Translations under genes and position numbers: made by a program
The notes under the pieces: model-generated
Databases searched by the model: none
What the model saw: the letters and a program-made list of their open reading frames with translations, nothing else
Told to the model about the DNA's origin: nothing
Source of the DNA: Rhynchonema sp. JSB1_4
Taxonomy: Eukaryota > Nematoda > Chromadorea > Monhysterida > Xyalidae
DNA length: 64,000 nucleotides
Assembly: GCA_030248065.1 (NCBI GenBank)
Contig: JASAMV010002479.1
Location: 43,012 to 107,011, forward strand
Direction of reading: 5' to 3'
Shown: positions 59,330-64,000 of the stretch, piece after piece
How positions within the stretch are numbered: the first letter of the stretch is position 1
Layout: each line of letters opens with the position of its first letter

Positions 59330-62300
59330 ATGAGCCACAAACACTCGATGGTCATTTTAATGCCGATACTTGTCCAACGTGTGGCCGGATTGCTGGTCCC
59401 CACAATCAATCACAGATACAACGGTCAGTTGGGTGTGAAGTATACATACCAGCCTTTGGCTCGATCAGGGTCGCAACAAATGAAAGTATCAAATTTTGGT
59501 ATCGGGACCGGATTGGACAGGCTCTGCCTTGGCCATACGTGATTCTGTTTTGTTGTCGAAATTTCAAGATGTCTGATCCCAAGTATACTCCGACGAGCAT
59601 GACGACAGCAGTGTAGTTTGTGGCTTGCTGCGTCTGGTCGATGAGCACTAACTTTTCCACTTTATTCCTCAGCATTCGTGTCCAGTTGCACCAATGACAC
59701 AAATGGTCATCTGGCCGCATACGTCCACGACCGAGTGTGCTATCTGCGTTTTGCTGGCAATGTGCCAAGAGCTGTGGCCAAGACACAATGTCAATCAGTG
59801 ACTGTCAAGCACAGTGAATTGGGACAGTTGTTTACGGCTGACAACTACACGACCAATCAGAATGTGATCGCAGCTACGGTAAGCCACTGGAGAATTTTTT
59901 ACTTCATTGCAGCCACGCTATGCGCGTGTAACTGCGACATTCCCCAAGTTTGAACGTTAAATAGTTGTCAAATGAGTGTGTCATTGTGTCAACCACAAAA
60001 GGAAGTGCAACCATTTTGCATCGCCTGGTCAAGCCGGTGAAGCACACAACACAATCCTGTTTTTGTGTCATCATTTTTAATGTATGACTTTTAATGAATT
60101 TTTGACACACTAAATTTAAACTTTTCGCACCATTGCACCTATACATCGTACTGTTCAATGCTCATCAGTTTAAAAACGGGCGATATTCCAAACATTATTA
60201 TTTTTTCTTTTTACGCTTTGTTGTTGCTACTGCTCGCCTAACTAACGCACTATTGTAGGTACACTCGTGCTACAGGTGGGTTTTGTCGGACACTTTCTAC
60301 ATAAACTGACTTTTCCCGATATTTCAGACTTAAAAAAAACACCTGAAAACAGTTACATTTGGAAATGTTCGGACACCAAAATTCCACTTATTGTGTTGCA
60401 GAGCGTCGTTCAACCCAAGGTCTGGACAAGTGGTCAGCAGTTCGAAGTCGGCGGCCAATTGTATTGGTTCGACAATGTCACAAAGGACGCAGTACCGTTT
60501 GATGGCAATGAAACATGGAAACCTAGTGAGAGCATTTCCACAACTTCATTGTTATTTCTGTCTGTATTGGGTTTTGGGTTGCGTCACTTAATCACCCAAG
60601 CACAGTAGGTACATAAGTACATACAGTACCAGCTGCAATTTTTGGCTGATTGAGGCCTGCGCCTGCAGCGCCTGCAGGCTCAAGAGCCTGCGCAGGCTCA
60701 ATACAAAAGATAGCAGCCTGCAGAGCCTGCAGGCTCGGCGCAGGCTTCGCAGGCCCAGTGTATAAGCGGTCGCAGGCGCAGGCTCATGAGCCTGCAGCGC
60801 CTGCAGGCTCGGCGGATGCACAACTGCGCTTGCTTGTTTTTGTGACATTTAGTCATGTACCTTTTATGGACGGAGTGCGTATTATCTCGTATTTAGCCAT
60901 TAGTATATGGATATTTGTTGCATGTTTTATTAGTACATGATTACCTTTCTTATAGTTTTCTGCTGAAACTTGACAAAAAACGCGAAAAGGAACTTGTTTC
61001 TTATTAAACAGTGAATCTGGATAAAATGTGGCCTTATCGACAGTTTTATTGCTTATTCTTTCAACGCTTTGTTTTTTTTCAGCGTGAACGTTGTATAAAT
61101 GCTTCAAACAACTGAGAAAAACTGACTTAAAATCATATCACAAAGCACAAAAAGTAGCTGTGCATCCGCCGAGCCTGCAGAGCCTGCAGCCGCTGCAGGC
61201 TCATGAGCCTGCGCCTGCGACCGCTTATACACTGGGCCTGCGAAGCCTGCGCCGAGCCTGCAGGCTCTGCAGGCTGCTATGTTTTGTATTGAGCCTGCGC
61301 AGGCTCGTGAGCCTGCAGGCGCTGCAGGCTCTGCAGGCGCAGGCCTCATTCAGCCAAAAATTGCAGCTGGTACTGTACCAGGCAACGCCTAAAGTACGCC
61401 ATAGTCGGAGGCTCGGGTGTTGCTTTCTGATTTGAGATATGAAGAAAAGTCCATTGCCCTACATACTGTACATGCACATACGCACGTTACGTGACGTACT
61501 ACACGTGTATGTATGAACCTAGACAATGTCACTATAGATGAACGTCATTCAGAAGTCACGCACAACTAGTGTCTGATTGGGACATTATGTATGTACATAC
61601 GTATGTTGACCGCTTCAAATGACAGAGTAATGTCCCCGTCATAGGTCACAACCCGACTGTCAGCAAGCCAAGGAAGCCTTCATGCCTCTTCAGGTGAACC
61701 AGCTCCGGGCACCGATCAGTTTGTGATCGTCGTTGGCAGCGGGCCAAATGCGTTCACTTTGGCCAAGGAACGCGACACGACCAACGCGCGTATATTGTGT
61801 GAATACCGCTACGCACCCAGTTGTGAGTTTTTACAATAGTATTACATTTGTCAAGGTTTCTTTATGCTTTTCATGTAAGCTCCAATCAAAATAGAAGATA
61901 ATTTTTCTTGACTGATTTCTTCATGGACATATTTTCCAGACTGCGATAATGAACGACCACCGTTGACCGTTCCTGGAGGGTGTGCAGAAGAACAATGTGA
62001 GTTGAGTTCTGACATGAAGCAGTGGTCAGCAATGATTTGCAACTCATCCCAGACTTGATCATTTTTGTTGCTTTGAAGATCTGGTGGCAAGTCGGTCATA
62101 TTCCAGCAAAGCCCTCCGCACAACTTTTGGCAGCGTTGACAACATAGTTCTTGCTTGCTCTTTCATACATATTTGCACCTGCCCATCGAAAAGTGGGTGA
62201 TCAGACCAATGTAACCAGCACGACAATGTAATGCGCGATCATACAGATCTCCAAGCAATATATCGTAACCAATTGTGGGATTTTTTTGCTCTCCAGTTGA

Positions 62301-62820
62301 CTGCGGTGGACCACCTGCTTACAAAACTGCCATCGGCGCCTCACCCGCGGTCGGCGGCAGTTGACCCTGTGGGCTGCTGTCAGCTACTCTATATATACAG
62401 TACATACATACTCTCTGTTGTTTTTGTGTGATCATTGTATACTGCACTCAACCGCGGTAGGGCAAAAACTAAAGCCACAAGGTTACGCTACCTGGCTAAG
62501 CAATGCACATTGCTTGGAGATCTGCACAGACGTTGGCGAATCAAATGAATGGCATCATCAATCTTCGCTTTACAGGTAACACGTGGCGATACGCCAGTTT
62601 GAACGAAGTGGAGGGCCTGACAGCCATTCTGGCCACGCACATCAACATCAACGCCTTGACTTGTACGGATCTGTGTTCCCAGTCACCGTTATGTCTCTCG
62701 TACACCTACGTTCGCGACACGAACACTTGCAAATTGCATTGGGCCAACACTACCGAGAGCTGCTTTGAAACATCACCTAATGCCAACGCTGATATATTCG
62801 TTGTGCAGATGTTTGATTGA
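59330..62820 (+). CDS. Secreted C-type lectin with C-terminal PAN/apple domain
   Basis: Predicted secreted protein of 305 aa. Exons: 59330-59423, 59673-59878, 60402-60525, 61694-61822, 61940-61996, 62297-62359, 62576-62820. All splice phases agree. The start gives a leader (MVILMPILVQRVAGLLVP). The C-type lectin domain spans exons 2-4: CYLRFAGNVPRAVAKTQCQS, KVWTSGQQFEVGGQLYWF, NETWKP, DQFVIVVGSGPNAFTLAKER and the end ILCEYRYAPS. The EPN/QPD sugar motif is not obvious. Two short exons form a Cys/Pro linker. The last exon is a PAN/apple-type module: LTCTDLCSQSPLCLSYTYV then CKLHWANTTESCF, ending ADIFVVQMFD. The intron after exon 3 carries a 752-bp foldback element. Binding of a carbohydrate or protein surface is likely; the ligand is unknown. 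Confidence 0.8.
60624..61375. mobile_element. 752-bp TA-flanked foldback element with GCCTGC repeats
   Basis: The terminal repeat CAGTACCAGCTGCAATTTTT matches its complement at the right end. TA is present on both sides (60622-60623, 61376-61377), as for Tc1/mariner-type insertions. The arms (about 200 bp) are packed with GCCTGC/GCAGGC hexamers and nested small palindromes (CCTGCAGG, GAGCCTGCAGGCTC-like). The unpaired A/T-rich middle is 60830-61160. It lies in an intron of the lectin-PAN gene. Confidence 0.85.
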
Positions 62821-64000
62821 GTGCTGGTGTAAGCTCTTTGCATCATAATATTTTGCGATTTTGTCTTTGCACTTTGGTGGCATCAGAGCTGGATTGTTGG
62901 TCTGTCTGATGTGTCGTTGGTGACCAAAGCACCCAACATGAGCCTGCTATAAACCTCGTTCCTGAGTGTGTTGTGCGGCCAGAGCACAACAAATGTCAGA
63001 ACCATTCAATACGCACGAGTAAGTATTCTTGACCAGCAGAAAGTTCATGCTACACTGCACCATTTTGTTGGCATTGGAGTTTCCAACATGAATTGTTGTA
63101 TAGATCGTAACCGTCGTGCACATCATCAACGTTTACATGAATTCGCCATGGGTCAGCTCATCATCAATGCAAGTGCACCTCAATGGTTCAGTTGGATCCG
63201 TAAAAACTTTTTGTAAATAACCGCCGACAACCACAGTAATGTTGTGTTCATTCATGTTCCTTTGCTTTTCGTGCACGTGTACGCAGCGTTGCACAGATCC
63301 TCCTGACAGAACGTGAACTCGTGGTTTTTGTCACGTGTGTACCGATCGACGTGCTCCTGCGACGCGCATTTACTGACTATTTGACCGCCGAGCTCCATCT
63401 GCAATGATCGTTTGATGACCTTATTATTTCTTATCTTGTGAAATATTTAACGGATCTGCTCGAGGCGCAACCTTTTCTTTAGAGAGCAGAAGATCATGCT
63501 TTGCCGATCCTGACGGCCGAATCATAAAGTAACATGAAGACTAGTATTTGATTATTGACCTGCGATACTTTATCAGCGGATGGCCCATATCTATATTTAC
63601 GAACAGTAAAGTCCATACAGTTTGGTCTAACTTAGACAAATCAACGACAACTGACCGTTAAACACCTATCCATCCCAGCTTCAGCGCAGTTCTTAATTTT
63701 TAATCGTTCGCCTGGTACAATATGCCAACATTTCAGCTGCGTTGTCAGACGCATAAATAACCCAATCAGTAGGAAGATTGATTTCATCATCTTGGGCGAA
63801 AATTCTGCTGCAGGTTTTAGGCAAGAGCTGCAGCCAAATTTCTCTTCTGCAATTGAAAATTACTAATGCCAGAAATAGGAAATTCTTCAGAAATAGAATA
63901 TAGAATCAACGCATGAAGCAGTGCTATTGCCCACACTCTCTCCTACAGCTATGATACTTGCCCTAATGTTTCCAGATAACTCTGTCAAATTTTCCGGAAC
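62821..64000 (+). other. Possible start of a further gene, not resolved
   Basis: Plus-strand open pieces near splice-like borders: SFLSVLCGQSTTNVRTIQYA (about 62955-63020, followed by GTAAGT), IVTVVHIINVYMNSPWVSSS (about 63104-63210) and VAQILLTERELVVFVTCVPI (63288-63410, ending in a stop). They could form the 3' part of a small gene. The family is not recognised. From 63410 to 64000 nothing is seen. Confidence 0.25.

Noticed and set aside
60650..61349. Ala/Pro-rich ORFs with APA repeats
   Set aside because: They arise from the GCCTGC arrays of the foldback element.

Overview
The window is invertebrate nuclear DNA. Genes are split into many exons, mostly 60-250 bp, separated by GT..AG introns from below 100 bp to about 1.8 kb, and both strands carry genes. 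All recognisable proteins are animal families: a novel-type protein kinase C, a Cys-loop ligand-gated channel, an SLC52 riboflavin transporter, C-type lectins, CCP/sushi modules, VWA domains and a PAN/apple domain. The PKC pseudosubstrate and C2 region look nematode-like to me, but the phylum is an inference from memory of the family and not proven.

Layout: (1) 587-7187 (+) nPKC, 5' end outside the window. (2) 9056-11307 (+) secreted/membrane-anchored Kelch-like protein. (3) 12022-24000 (-) about 20 CCP-like modules in one long gene, with an internal tandem duplication. (4) 24236-26608 two hAT-derived elements head to head. (5) 26824-31230 (-) cysteine-rich, dermatopontin-like extracellular protein with Q-rich and Gly-rich C-terminal parts. 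(6) 31779-33482 long foldback element. (7) 33694-34302 (-) possible small secreted protein. (8) 35987-39574 (-) Cys-loop channel subunit with a shortened Cys loop. (9) 39.9-41.6 kb, unresolved. (10) 43596-46614 (-) secreted protein with two VWA domains. (11) about 47640-50279 (+) degenerate DEAD-box-helicase-like gene. (12) 51555-54187 (+) riboflavin transporter. (13) 56289-57989 (-) and 59330-62820 (+) two C-type lectin genes. The Kelch, SLC52 and second lectin gene models were checked for splice phase across all exons and are internally consistent.

Mobile DNA: at least 17 inverted-repeat or MITE-like elements occupy roughly 10 kb (about 16 percent). Five of these (three single elements and the two halves of the composite) have hAT-type ends and 8-bp target duplications that are exact or differ at one base, two have exact TTAA duplications, and one has TA. 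Nearly all are in introns or intergenic DNA. Separately, the decamer TGATGTTTCA occurs 20 times (four inside elements), very often at or within a few bases of predicted splice sites. This is the most unusual signal in the window.

The genes do not form a pathway. Most encode secreted or cell-surface multidomain proteins built from phase-compatible exons, which suggests a region rich in surface/extracellular proteins.
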